DNA of 64,000 nt, from NCBI GenBank assembly GCA_905250075.1, contig CAJNOP010000645.1, positions 57,503 to 121,502 on the forward strand. Direction: 5' to 3'. The notes beneath the pieces were generated by a model that saw only the letters and a program-made list of their open reading frames with translations, did not search any database and was not told the origin of the DNA. Source of the stretch: Rotaria sp. Silwood1. Taxonomy: Eukaryota > Rotifera > Eurotatoria > Philodinida > Philodinidae. A program made the position numbers and the translations under genes. Positions 34,655 to 46,420 of this stretch are shown here, in pieces (the stretch's first letter is position 1; every line of letters starts with the position of its first letter).

Positions 34655-34880
34655 TAGCCAACCACTCTGAATGTGGTCGCTTCCCTCCTTGTCGCATCAC
34701 GATGGATGCAACAAGGTGCGATCATCAAAGGAAGCAGGCCGAGCTCTCGAGAAGAGAGCAGCCCCATCCTACTTCACGCTCAAGAAGAACCACTGCCACT
34801 CATCATCGTGGTTTGTTTGGGTCTTCTTTGGCTATGGGTGTTTTGTCGATATGTACTACAGAAAATGATCCTGTGAAGTA
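34655..34880. other. GC-richer island open in three forward frames
   Basis: About 200 bp of roughly balanced GC in very AT-rich surroundings. All three + frames and one minus frame are open. One + frame ends in a hydrophobic stretch (LPLIIVVCLGLLWLWVFCRY). I recognise no product. It may be a fragment of an inserted or retroposed sequence. Confidence 0.35.
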
Positions 34881-36778
34881 CAATCTTAATGTTTGCTATG
34901 TTTTTATGTAGCTTTTATAGTCGACTAACCTGCAAATATTGCATAGTAAATTTTTCTTTTTTTTTCGTTCTATTTACTATGACTCATATATTGTATAGTG
35001 ATAAAGAACAAAAGAAAAAAAAAACGTATACCTATTGATTTACATGTGTGACATATCAACAATCTTTTCTTCTATATAGCTGAAGATATATTAGATAAAA
35101 TGTTTTATTAATATAGTAAAGATGAACATCAACAAAATTATAATGTATTAGAAAAAGATAATGTAATTTATTTTTGTCACTAATTAATTATAAATTAATT
35201 CCATAGATATAAAGCATTTACATCTTTTTCTTTTCTAGCTGAATCTTATAAATATCGTAGTGAAAGCACTTCTATATATATAATTCTATACAATTTTTTC
35301 TTGTTAACAAATATCTAGAAAAATACTATGATAAGGATAAATCAAAGAAATTGTAAATTAATAAACTATTTTCCATTGTGATCAATAATAACGATTAAGA
35401 AAATATTTAGACATGCATTAAATCTGAACTGTTTGGCTTCTGCTTTGTATGAAATCATTTTCAATTAATTAATATACAATAAAATAAATTAAAAGCTGAA
35501 TGAATACAGACATCCTATAAGATAGTTAATCATATTCACAAATGTTTGAACTTAATCAAATCTTGAAAATACTTTGATCATCATCCATATAGCTCAAGAA
35601 ATGCTTGAACAATTATGTAAATCCTTAACATTTGAAAGTGGTTGAATAGTCTTCGAACTCGAATGTCTTCAGAAGTATCTTGACTCAAACTTTGTTTTAG
35701 AACACAACTTAGATGATATTCTTAATTACTAATTATGCTTTCTTTTTCGTTATTAGTTTAGGTAGCAACTGCTCTTCCTTGGATGCCTCTATTTTATAGA
35801 TTATTGAAGTGTAACATTGTTACTCATAGGGGATGCATCAGTAATAAAATATGTACCATTATTAATTTTCTTTCAAAAATTTGGAGAAGCAATACGAAGT
35901 TATTGTTTGTCTTAAGAAAATTGATCTTGATTCAACTATGCTCAGTACACTTGTGGATTTTCATTTAGACCTTGATCTAATGATTCATATATCTGTAATT
36001 GCAGACTAGACACATATATATATGGTAATAGTGTTTGTTATTTAATCAACGTATAAGAAAGTAAGAGTTACCATCTTTGATTTTTTACTTGTGAACATAT
36101 TTATCTGTCAATAGTTAACCAAACATGAGAGGTATTGCTTATGATTTTAACGAGCAGAATTTAACTATCGGTAATGTTTCGACCAGCATATGCATCAAAT
36201 GTTAGGTAAGTCTTCTGAATAAAGTTCTTAAAAAGTATGACATAAAGACTTTTAGAGTATTATAGAAATAAACTAGTGTATATTGTTACACCTATTAATA
36301 CATTCCTGGAGGATAAACATGGAAACTGAAACATTTTGTCATCATTGCAGCCGAAATGATTTGATATATGATAAGACAATACTGTCAGCAATGAATAATT
36401 ATATCTATAATTCAAATCAAATTACAATAATCTTATGCTTTACATGTTTTCCTTGTTATTACTTTAAAAATAAATTATCTTTTTGTAATTTAAGGGTGTG
36501 GGTCTTTCTTATTGGTCAAATCTACACATACGCTCTCACGTTGAGTTGTGCAATGGTACTGACATTTATAGATTTTTTCATAAGTATCTTTCGATGATTG
36601 ATATTTGATAACGAACAATGGTCATAAATAGAATAAAGTGTTAAACAAAGAATAAATCATACATTATCTACTCCTAGTAGTTAGCAGCGCAGAGTTCTAC
36701 ATGTCGCGATTAATTTTAGTGCTTGAATTCGGATCTGGTCATGTTTCTTGTTGACATCCAATTATAAATATATATATA
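34881..36778. other. Intergenic, no gene recognised
   Basis: Scattered short open frames, for example 36283-36597 with a CHHC word and hydrophobic residues, do not build into a gene. Confidence 0.35.
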
Positions 36779-37337
36779 CCGGGTGAGCCGAAAGTTTGCG
36801 ACATTTTTGGTTTGCATGTATCTCTATTCAAGAACATGATGAGATTTCTCATTTAATGCTCTATCGAAATTACAATAATCAAATGTGTTGATCTCTTTTT
36901 GAAATTTTAATAAACCAATTAAGGTGAAGATGTGTATTGTCGCACACTTTGTCCCATTAAAGGAATCTGAGATACTTTCAATATTTTTAAATAGGCTATA
37001 TCAGATACTGTTCATTCATTCTTGAGCACAATATTTGCAAAAAGCAGTAGCGTAGTGAGTCTACTAAAACAGAATGGTTATTATTCATTCTAAGTTTAAT
37101 CATAAAAATCTTTGTGACTTTTGTGTCTACTTTTCATGGCGCAACTTCCTCAGAAGGAGTTTTTCTAGTGATGTTCTTCAAAAATATGTTTAACAAAAAA
37201 AAAAAACAAGATATGAACTAAAAAGAATATGGCACAAAACAATATCAAGAGATAACTTCGTCAATTTAAAATAGGAAATGTTCTTGAACGGAGATACATG
37301 CAAAACAAAAATGTCGCAAAACTTTTGGCTCATCCGG
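36779..37337. mobile_element. 559-bp MITE with ~60-bp terminal inverted repeats, TA target site
   Basis: The left end CCGGGTGAGCCGAAAGTTTG continues through GCGACATTTTTGG and TTTGCATGTATCTC to TTCAAGAACAT. The right end (37278-37337) is its imperfect reverse complement, ending GCTCATCCGG. TA flanks both ends (36777-36778 and 37338-37339). No transposase frame lies inside, so it is non-autonomous. TA duplication and TIR layout point to the Tc1/mariner superfamily. Confidence 0.85.
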
Positions 37338-38284
37338 TATACCGTAGAAATGAAAGTTTTTAAGTTTTACTCAAAACTGATTTTTGTGTCAACAATGGTC
37401 AACTTCTTCAAGCGAGTGTGTAATGAGACTCAAAATGGTGAAAAGAACACGAGTTAAGAAAAAGAGTTCTTTTCTTCTTTTGGATACTTGTGAAAAATTT
37501 TATGAGAATCAACAACCGATTTTCAAGATGAGAAGCAATCTTGGTACGGCCTACTTTCTCACCAATAGCAATATGATTACAATCCGTTGTCAGAAAGTCA
37601 TTGTCTAGGTTTGAGGTGTGGGTGTTGTTGCATGACAAATAATTTCTGTAATAAATCTTGTTCACTTTCAACAAAAACACAATAGTCAGTTTCATTTTAT
37701 ATCCTATAAAATTACGATATTAAATGCCGAAGATAAAAACATAATTGGCTTTTATTCTTGTTCATAGGCACAGATCGATATACTTAGAGTTCGTTGACGA
37801 TCTGCCAATGAATTATGTCTATATTCCATTGATCACATTAGAAATTTATTTAATATATAACGAAGGTAATGATCAAGGATAAATATTGAATTTTCAAGAT
37901 AAATCCGAAAATATCTGTAATCAAGTACATGATGTACACGAACATACTAAAAAATGCTTCTTTCATAGAAATAATATTTAATAAAAATAAGTATGATTTT
38001 GTTGATGAACAATAAGAATTAAGAGTATTTAAACAATATTCATAAGTGAAAACAAATGCAGATGATATTGAACTATTTCAACGGTATAGGTTTTCTTTTT
38101 CTAATTTATCACGATAGATATTAATAAGCATTGGTTTAAATATAAATCGAAGTAATGTGTTAATGAATATAGAACGTAGAGTTTTATTCGAAAATTGTAG
38201 TAAAAATTTTATAATCTCATTGAAATGATTTCAACTCAACGATTTAACCAATAAATTATTTAATGAATTTGTTGATAAAGAAAA
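37338..38284. other. Intergenic, possible decayed exons
   Basis: A single G-rich word (GAGGTGTGGGTGTTGTTG near 37613) resembles one arm of the telomere-like foldbacks but has no partner. A frame from 37769 (after TTCATAG) reads about 36 codons (YLEFVDDLPMNYVYIPL) with no recognisable family. Confidence 0.3.
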
Positions 38285-38461
38285 CCCAGTCAGACAAGAG
38301 TTGAAAAAAACGGTTTTTTTGTTCGAATCAAATGATTTCCACAATGTGGACATTCACAAGCTTCCTTTACTTTTCGAAAAAAAATCAAATTGGATAAAAC
38401 GTTAACATGTGCTCTTTTTACGCGTAAAAACGCCGTTTTTTGCAACGCTTGTCTGACTGGG
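38285..38461 (-). mobile_element. 177-bp MITE, copy A
   Basis: Terminal inverted repeats CCCAGTCAGACAAG...CTTGTCTGACTGGG, extended by AGTTGAAAAAAACGG against CCGTTTTTTGCAACG. It has the same length as the element at 42161-42337 and is its reverse complement at roughly 90% identity by eye. On its minus strand the interior reads EACECPHCGNHLIRTKKP, a two-CxC/CxxC-like segment. No clear target-site duplication. Confidence 0.85.
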
Positions 38462-38661
38462 TACCTAATTTAAATTGTTTTTCGTTACATTGTGATGTGA
38501 ATACAGTTCGATATGATGAAATGATTATTATACCATGTTTATAGCGAATGTTGAATTTAGAAAACCTCGATTTGTATTTGGTCTTTATAATCGAATTAAT
38601 TTATCATCAAATGAAGATTTTCCAGATAATCAAAATTATATCTTGTGTTGATTATTTTTTA

Positions 38662-38773
38662 GAGGCTGAAGAAGATCAATGTCTGATTTATTCATATTCA
38701 TATAGACTAAAAGAATACGACAAAATTTCAAACAGTTTTCTCGGTGGATATTTTGCATATCTTCGTGAGATAG
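38662..38773 (+). CDS. Possible exon cut by an assembly gap
   Basis: After an acceptor (TTTTTTAG) an open frame reads EAEEDQCLIYSYSYRLKEYD and then FLGGYFAYLREI up to the gap. It looks coding but the family is unknown and flanking exons are not found. Continuation past the gap (38874-38988) is also open but contains a C-rich repeat word. Confidence 0.25.
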
Positions 38774-38873
38774 NNNNNNNNNNNNNNNNNNNNNNNNNNN
38801 NNNNNNNNNNNNNNNNNNNNNNNNNNNNNNNNNNNNNNNNNNNNNNNNNNNNNNNNNNNNNNNNNNNNNNNNN
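38774..38873. other. Assembly gap (100 N)
   Basis: 100 N of placeholder length. CACACCCACACTC lies just right of it at 38910-38922, so the gap may have swallowed the G-rich arm of another telomere-like foldback. Confidence 0.99.
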
Positions 38874-39030
38874 GGTATCGATGCTGTTGGAAAGAAAAAG
38901 ACCAAAAATCACACCCACACTCATGCGGAACACTTATGATCAAGATATGACATTCGCACGTTTTCCAATCTGTTTACAGTTAAATTAGAGTTTTTTTTTA
39001 TTTGGATAATATTCGGATATAAACTAATTT

Positions 39031-40002
39031 TCATAGATTGGGTTGAATCTGATTGTTGGTTGAAATATAATTAATAATTCGTCGAAAAGAAGCATAGCAT
39101 TCTTTTGTTGTCATTATGTAGAAAATTGGACTAAAGAGATAAATAAAATACGGTAAATGATATAACCATATCAACAGAATATGCATGATATCTTCGTGCA
39201 GTGTGTGGAAAACTGCAATAACGGATAATATAGCCATTGGCACTTGAGTAATTAAATAGAGAAAAACAATGGCAGAAAGTTGAATAATCATTTTTCGTGT
39301 CTTTCGCCAGGTGAGTACCTGACGAACGCGTCGTTTTCTCCAAAAGACTTGAGTTAACAATAGAATGTTAATAATGGTAATCAAAAGAACGGGAATGAGA
39401 GTCGTTAGAATCCAATCAATAGTTGCCCAAATTTTGCTACTTTGATAGCATGCACCGCCACATACGAAAAAGTTATAATTGAAACCTATTCCAGGTGGGC
39501 ACATATAGAAGAGAAGAAGCGCTGCATACCAGACAATTGGAAATGTGATAGCAAATACAAGTGGAATATAATGAATGAGTTGACGGCGCAAAACAGTTCG
39601 ATGAAAGTAACGTGACCAAAAAATAAGAATGTATCTTTCAAGTGATGCAGCAATCATCAGATAAAGTGAAATGCCTGAGAGAGTATAATTGAGAAAGATC
39701 CAATAGAAGCAAAAAGAATGTGTGGCCAATCGTACATAACCGACGAAGAAAAAAGCGAGCGTAATGGGTAGTTCATTAGAAGTAGAGCAAAAGTTACATA
39801 TAGATAAGAGAATGAAAGCATGATTCTGCCATCGTTGTAATTCACGTTCGCGTATAAAGCAGAAGAAGATGAACAATGAACAGAGAACAGATGGAATTTC
39901 GAATGTGAGAAGTATGCCGAATTTGACCAAACGTGTCACCAGTGTTTCGAGCCGAACAACTGAAGTCTCAGTCGTGCTGTTGTTTACAGTTGTATTGTCC
40001 AT
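39031..40002 (-). CDS. Rhodopsin-class (family A-like) G-protein-coupled receptor
   Basis: Intronless frame of 323 residues, a plausible full receptor at the plasma membrane. The N-terminus carries N-glycosylation sites (NTT, NST). Seven hydrophobic segments are visible: about 26-50, 60-85, 98-122, 140-165, 195-220, 240-265 and 272-297. TM3 ends in LERYILIFW (an ERY version of DRY). TM7 ends SPIFYIMTTKE, in the place of NPxxY. The basic loop after TM5 (WRKRRVRQVLTWRKTRK) suits G-protein coupling. A Cys near TM3 (HSFCFYW) and CGGAC before TM5 could form the conserved disulfide. The ligand cannot be predicted; such single-exon receptors form large bdelloid families. Confidence 0.8.
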   Translation of the reverse strand: MDNTTVNNSTTETSVVRLETLVTRLVKFGILLTFEIPSVLCSLFIFFCFIRERELQRWQNHAFILLSICNFCSTSNELPITLAFFFVGYVRLATHSFCFYWIFLNYTLSGISLYLMIAASLERYILIFWSRYFHRTVLRRQLIHYIPLVFAITFPIVWYAALLLFYMCPPGIGFNYNFFVCGGACYQSSKIWATIDWILTTLIPVLLITIINILLLTQVFWRKRRVRQVLTWRKTRKMIIQLSAIVFLYLITQVPMAILSVIAVFHTLHEDIMHILLIWLYHLPYFIYLFSPIFYIMTTKECYASFRRIINYISTNNQIQPNL

Positions 40003-42160
40003 GAGTGACTCCTACGTAGCTATGATTTGTAAGCACCTACTAGTTACTTTAAATGGATCAAACAGTAGATAAGAGAAAGAATATTCTTCCTTGCTTCTGT
40101 AAGGATCGTACTGTTTCATTCGAAAAGATATCGTGCTGTAAGGAATGCATTTTGGAGTAAATAACGGGAATGCTCATAATGATCGTTTTCTTTTCATAAA
40201 TTCCTATTCTTTAAACGGAGAAGTAAATATTTCTAGAAAATCTCTTGAAAATACATACGTTATGAAAAAAAGAGGAAAAATACAAAGTGATTCGCAAAAG
40301 CCTACGCGTTGTTTAAACGCTAGATTAATGATCAACACTCAAGATCAGTTTTTGCCAATATCTAATCGAATTAATAAATAGTTTTCATTGTTTTTACGAG
40401 AAGTCGCCTGTTTAATTTCTAAGAAGACAAAATTTTTATTTAAATAAATGATAAATTCGTGTATTTATAATCTATCAATAGAAATATTTCATGAAATTTT
40501 CAAACTTTTATTTTTTTTAAAGTTTGAAAATTTTATGAAATACTTCGATTTATATGTTATATTTTTAAAAATGGACGATGTTTGTTTATTTTGATTAACA
40601 TTTCGACTTGCTCGAAATGAAATATTTCTGATTTTCAAAAACAAAATGAAAACTACTAATTGATTCGATCGGACATTGGCAAAAAATTGATTGGGAGCTC
40701 TGTTCTTACACATTTATTTCTTTGCGTACTTCTTTATACTTTTCGGATATGGTTAAAATTTGGTCGATTTCTTATGGATGTGAAGTTATCGAACAATCTT
40801 CATTGAATGAAAATGCTATTTGGATTCTTATTCTTTCTTTTTTTCTTTTCTTCTCTTTCTAACTTTATTTCTTAGTTTCTGCATTTTTTTTATCTTTCAC
40901 ATGAATAAAGACTAATTATTAAATGATAAACGTATGAGTTATTGTGATATACGTTAAATACATTTGTCTAATAAATAATAAATTACAGTTTTATTCTCTT
41001 TCCACCTGCCCATGCAGACAAGTAGCAATAAAATACGTTATAATGCATCAAATATCTAATGTGTTTCAACACGTAAGAAACGCATTAAAACAATTCATGG
41101 AATTTTTAATGGTTTAACATACTGAGAAATGCAAATGAAAAAAACATACAGCTATATGGTGTTATTTTCATCGGATATTTCCAGACATTAATAGGGCGCT
41201 CGATATTTTTACGGGCTCATAATAATTCTATACGTTAAGATACTTTGAGAGATTACCATGATGATTTTTTTTAGCTGCGTCTGCGTGGTTTCGATTCTGT
41301 AACACTATCAGATCGATTAGATGTTATTCTTTGTTAATCTATTTCAAACTGTACCACTCAAGTTTTCTTGTAATTCATTTAATTTTCAAGTTTGAATATA
41401 GAAAAGTTCTTATTGCATAATTTTGAATAGATTCTCAGATAATAAATCGAAATTTAGAATTGGTGTTTTATCTCTATACAGATTTCTTATTTTGAAAGCT
41501 CGAATGTCTAGCAACATGTGAACTTGAGGAAGTAACTAACATATAGATAAGATTCCATTTATATTTATACTATGTTTAAGACTAATCGATATGTGCATAG
41601 AAAAGACTAACAGTAATACACTATCATTGTTCATTTTCTAGTTATTTTTGATACTGTGAGCTGGCGAAGTTTACAGGTGAAGAATATTTACTCTCTTTTC
41701 TTAATATTAAAAGTAAAGAATGAATATCTGACATAGTTGATTTATTACAAATATTACTCGCTCATGATATTTGAGATAAGGAGATAAATGTTTCTTACTA
41801 AAGATACAGATGAAGGCGCAATCCTTTAAGTGCATGAAAAAATATCTCAAAAGAGAAACTATCAATTAAAATGACAAGCAAAGCATGAAGCAAAAAAAAT
41901 TAAATATGGATAGATGAGAAAAAGAGATATGAAAAGAATATGAAACGACTTCAAAGAATAAAAAAAACCATGGAAGCGTCAAAAGAAATAATTCATAAAT
42001 CAAAAAAATTAAAAAAAAAAGTCGATTGTTAAAACTTCGCAAAAAAACGTTTTAACATATATGTCAATAATTCATAGGACTTGAATATAAATTAAAATTA
42101 ATAATTATAAGTAATGCAGTTTTTTATTTCTTATTTTTTATTTATATGAATTATACATTG
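40003..42160. other. Intergenic, no gene recognised
   Basis: Very AT-rich. A short frame at 40145-40381 is unconvincing. It contains the hairpin listed at 40486-40541. Confidence 0.4.
40486..40541. repeat. Near-perfect 23-bp hairpin
   Basis: ATTTCATGAAATTTTCAAAC(TTT) is followed after 10 T-rich bases by its reverse complement with one mismatch. It could be a MITE remnant or a cruciform; no evidence of an RNA gene. Confidence 0.6.
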
Positions 42161-42337
42161 CCCAGTCAGACAAGCGTTGCAAAAAACGACGTTTTTACGC
42201 GTAAAAAACGCACATTTTAATGTTTTATGCAATTTGATTTTTTTTGGGAAAGTAAAGGAAGTTTGTGAATGTTCACGTTGTGGAAATCATTTGATTCGAA
42301 GAAAAAACCCGTTTTTTTCAACTCTTGTCTGACTGGG
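42161..42337 (+). mobile_element. 177-bp MITE, copy B
   Basis: Same terminal repeats (CCCAGTCAGACAAG / CTTGTCTGACTGGG) and same length as copy A, in opposite orientation. The interior reads EVCECSRCGNHLIRRKNP on the + strand, so the Cys spacing is retained relative to copy A despite substitutions. Confidence 0.85.
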
Positions 42338-44281
42338 CAAGATTGAATAGTGATATCAAGCGCTATCTCGAAGCATTTGTTGCAGGTCATTAGGTAATTA
42401 TTACCTAGTAAACAGCGCGTTAATTTAAAAAGAAAGCTTGAAACTTTTCAAGGAATCTCTAATAGTATCCTCTACTAATTTCATTAGTCGAAAGAAATGT
42501 ATTAGTCGTTTTTTGCCAAGTTTGTTAATAACTTTTTTACATTTTTAATCCTAAAACGAAATCAGTGGTTGCTGTCTTTAGAAATTCTAGTTGAATTTAT
42601 TTGTTCATTAACTAATATTGGTATTCAAGAAAGTTCATCAAAATTAATTGTTCAATATGAATTAAATGAATCTGTTCATTTTAAATGATTTCAGTTTTTT
42701 CAATACAATTAACATCTTTTACTAATGAACAATCGTTTAATTATTAGAAATATTTAAATTCAGGATCAAAGAACGTATACAAGTCGTTATTCCTTACAAC
42801 ATATCGACTCATCAAGTAAAGTACATGTTAATCAATTACCATTAGCTGTTGTACAAGATTTTAATGATGAGTATTTGGTATATGAAAATGACGCGTGACT
42901 ATTGCGTATTGAACTATATAAAATAAATTTCTTAAAATCGTATAGGTTTTGTCGTTTATAGTGTGGTTCACGGACTCATACAGTACACAACTAAAATCGT
43001 ACAAAGAGGTATGTTTTCTCCACTGCTGTTTATAGTTATCAACTGAACAATAACAAGTCACTATGCGAACCCTGAATCTATCATAGAAGATTATGACAAT
43101 GGAGTTGAAAATTTTCAACGAAAACTCACTATGGACTAAAAGATATCTAAAGGTGTTGTCAATACTACTTTCCCATAAAAGTAAGAATATGAGAAGGTCT
43201 TTGCATCAAATGTCAATCAAAACATCAAGTGAAAGTTTCAACATGACGACAGTCACCAGCTCGTCAACAAACTCGAGACGAAATTCGTTAATATTCACCT
43301 TGACTGTAAGATTGCTCAGCAGAGCTTAATCACATAGGATGTGGCGTTTTGTTGAGTGTGCATGGAAGAAAATCTATATCCATATTGTTTTGAAGTAGTA
43401 TATGAATTGATATTAATTATCATTATAAAAGTCATCTAGGTAACAATAATTAAAATCGTTTCTTTTTCACAAGACAATCATTCAGATTTTCAAGATATTA
43501 TATTAACTAAGCGATTTCGAACGAATTCTTCTTGTTTCAAAAATATTTACTGAGAATTCGACCAAACAAGTCATCAATGATTGTTTAAGAATGTGTCGTG
43601 AAATTTGTTCATGAATTCGACGTTTAATCCTTTCAAATTTGATAATTCGTGTCCTCGTTTGATTATCTTTCGTTGGGATGTTCTTCTTCATTGATTGAAA
43701 ATATGACAGACAATCACCGAATTTGTTTCGAATGTCACTTGAAAAAAGAATTTCAGTGTAACCATATTGTTTTTTTTTCTAATTTATTCCAACGATTTAA
43801 GACTCAAGATGATATTCATTTGATGTCCTGCTATGTGATGTCGTCACTAGTTTTGATGGCTTGATGATTTTTGAGAATAGCAATGTGTTCAGAAGACTAA
43901 ATTTATCCTTGATAAACTCTGTCACCTGTCATATTAAATGCATCTTATGCTGATGAATCACTTTGGCCAAGTCACTCGTTGGGTACGAGAGGAAAGGGAC
44001 TGACTAAAAAATCGTACTCATTGCTCTGATATTGAAAGATGTATTTCTTCATTAAGTTGACTATTTCAAATCGAACAAAAGATGGCTATTCAAGGACTTG
44101 AAACGGCATTAAGTAAGTAAATTTGGCTTTCAAATTCTCAGTGAATATCGATACCTTTTTCAGTCGATCGACAGAGTGACATCCGATTTCTTGTCTATAA
44201 TATAAACAATTTCGATCGGATAAAATGTCGCTTTTGCATGATGAAAAAGTTTCTGAAACTGAATATATTTCAATAGCCTAT
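42338..44281. other. Intergenic with exon-like fragments
   Basis: Two short open segments look coding: 42570-42687 (SLEILVEFICSLTNIGIQES) and about 42765-42875 (RYSLQHIDSSSKVHVNQ, LAVVQDFNDEY). A third at 43706-43864 has ICFECHLKKEFQCNH, a zinc-finger-like word. They do not join into one gene and may be relics. Confidence 0.3.
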
Positions 44282-45201
44282 ATGAAATCTGAATGTGTTC
44301 TAGTAATTGGAGCATCCAGTGGAATCGGCTATCATTTAGCATAATATTTTGCATGTGATCATCATGGTGTGATTCTTGTTTCTCATACTCAATCTGATCT
44401 TGAACAAGTTGCACAAGAATTCAAAACAAAATTCAATTGTCCTCAAGTGACAGTAATTGCAAAGGATCTTTCGAATAGGTTTTCGTGGTCAAATCTGAGA
44501 AGCACCCATTCAGAAAGATTTCGACATAATCCAACTCAATATCATTTCCATGGTTGAACTTACCAAATTAGTTTTATCAGAAATGATTCAAAGAAATGAA
44601 GGACGGATTTTGATGCTTGGCAATCTCGCTGCATTTCAACCAATTCCTCTCATAGCATCTTATTGTGGTACAAAAGCATTCGTTACCAATTATACACATT
44701 CACTCATCAATGCACTGAGAAATACCAAAGTCACTGCTATATTACTTGTTTCAGAAGAGACTGATACGGTTATTATTCATTTTTTTCATTGCTTCAGTCA
44801 TTTTTCGCCGTCGAAAGCACATACATTTCCATAGACATATTTCGTCTAGTTCTTAACGAGAATTTTAAAAGAGACTTTTCAAATGAACGATTCGACACAA
44901 TCGAACTATCCTTTAGGACTTCTTCAATAAGGCTGGTGCAAGCGATAGTAAAACAAATCATATGGAATCGGCTGATGACCCACGCCATGTGGCTCAACGA
45001 GGCTATGAAGGAATGATCAAAGGTGAACATCGACCTTATGGGTCGACCAAAGTCAAACTAATGGTTGATGTTGGTCAAATTATTCTAAATGAAATTATCA
45101 CAGACATTACACGAAGACTTATCGAAAAAGCCCAATTAATAGTCGATTTTTTGAGTCAATTATTTAAGCCAGCAGGATGTGGGTGTAGGTGTGAGTGTTA
45201 A
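44282..45201 (+). pseudogene. Short-chain dehydrogenase/reductase pseudogene (DltE/COG0300-like)
   Basis: It starts with the Rossmann glycine motif VIGASSGIGYHLA, followed at once by an in-frame TAA (44342-44344). It continues VSHTQSDLEQVAQEF and VTVIAKDLS, then loses the NNAG segment in a deletion with frameshift near 44480; a second stop interrupts GFRGQI/EAPIQKDFDIIQLN. The reading resumes at 44550 with the catalytic region SYCGTKAFVTNYTHSLINAL (Y-x3-K as YCGTK). A GT-AG intron (44769-44916) joins in phase to DFFNKAGASDSKTNHMES and DDPRHVAQRGYEGM, typical of the bacterial-like COG0300 group. The last codons (PAGCGCRCEC-stop) are translated telomere-like repeat, so the 3' end is also altered. 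Two stops plus a deletion make it non-functional. Confidence 0.8.
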
Positions 45202-45264
45202 GAAGAGATAGCATTCACACTAACACCCTCACCCACATCCACCCACACCCACATCCGCACCCTC
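45175..45264. repeat. Telomere-like foldback, copy 5
   Basis: GGATGTGGGTGTAGGTGTGA, a ~17-bp centre (TTAAGAAGAGATAGC), then CACACTAACACCCTCACCC and further CACCC units. It overlaps the last codons of the SDR pseudogene. Confidence 0.85.
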
Positions 45265-46420
45265 AAGAAAGTCAGCAAACAGAACAAGACGGAGTGGACG
45301 AGTAAGCAATCTATCGGTTGGCGCGCACTTGAAACAAGAAGAAAAACTATAACAACAGATTAGTTACATTAATCGAATACTGAGAATAGAATTAATTCTA
45401 CAGTCTTGCTTTTGCAGCTGCTTCTTGAGCTCTTCACCGAACAAACTATCCCATAGGTTACTATAGAAATGAGAAAAATTAAGTAAATTAGCATCACAGT
45501 GGTTTGTGTTCGTCAATAGTGCCTCACGTTATTAATAACCTCTTGCAATGGATCAATCACGAAAATTAGAGGTGATTTAAAGAACGGACAAAACGTAGTC
45601 ATGATGATGATGATGTGTTGCTTGCCTAACTCTTTTGACAGATGGTCTTCATCCCATCATGAATCGATAAGTGATAGCATAAGACGAAATAAAAGCAGTA
45701 AGACGAGTAGAGTGCAAAAGAAATGAAAACCATGTGGGCCATATGCGTCTTGTTATGGGTGATCCTCAAGTAGGTGATACACTTTAGTGCTCTTACAAGA
45801 GAATGTTCATGTTGTCCGATTCTATCCAAGTTGAACTATTCCCATCGATTTTAGAGAAAAACCACCTGACCGAATTTGAAGTTTAAATTTTACTGCAAGA
45901 AAGTTCTAATGATTCATAGAACATTCGAAAGTTCGAGTAAGAACAAGTTCGCTTGCCTTGAGGTACCATATTTTTCAAGAGCATTTAATTCGAATCTATA
46001 TCTTGTCATTCTAGAAAAAGCCTTACTATGATTCTACGTAGATGCACCAAACTTAGATAACTTGGACCTCAAGTATTTTGTTTTCTTTCCAGCGAAATAC
46101 CATTTTCGACGAAGCTAGATAGTTAAAATCAAAAAGAGATCTTCCAGAAAAATGGATACGACTTTAAGAATTTACAACTCCATGAATTCCTCCATTATTT
46201 GATTCAATTTTTGATTTGTCTGATTGCATAAGATTGAAATTAATCTAACGATCAAAGTACAATGAAAATGAACTAATTTGGTGCTTCTAGAAATGAATTG
46301 AATCAAATCAAAATCGAGAAGGTCGGGGTCCGAATCTTTTTTTGCACTTTTTCATAGTCCATTTGTGAAGGAAGTAGCATTTTGCAAGGTGTCGGACACG
46401 TGAAAATTATTGCTCGTTGG
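45265..46420. other. Intergenic, no gene recognised
   Basis: Short frames on both strands only; a small GATGATGATGATG run near 45602. Confidence 0.4.

Noticed and set aside
35080-35700. Possible decayed TPR/kinesin-light-chain-like words
   Set aside because: Similarity was vague and every frame is broken; no repeat register could be set.
39131-39845. Extra minus-strand frames inside the GPCR
   Set aside because: Out-of-frame shadows of a complete single-exon receptor.
44794-45030. Minus-strand 78-codon frame
   Set aside because: Opposite strand of the SDR pseudogene, whose + strand has recognisable family residues.
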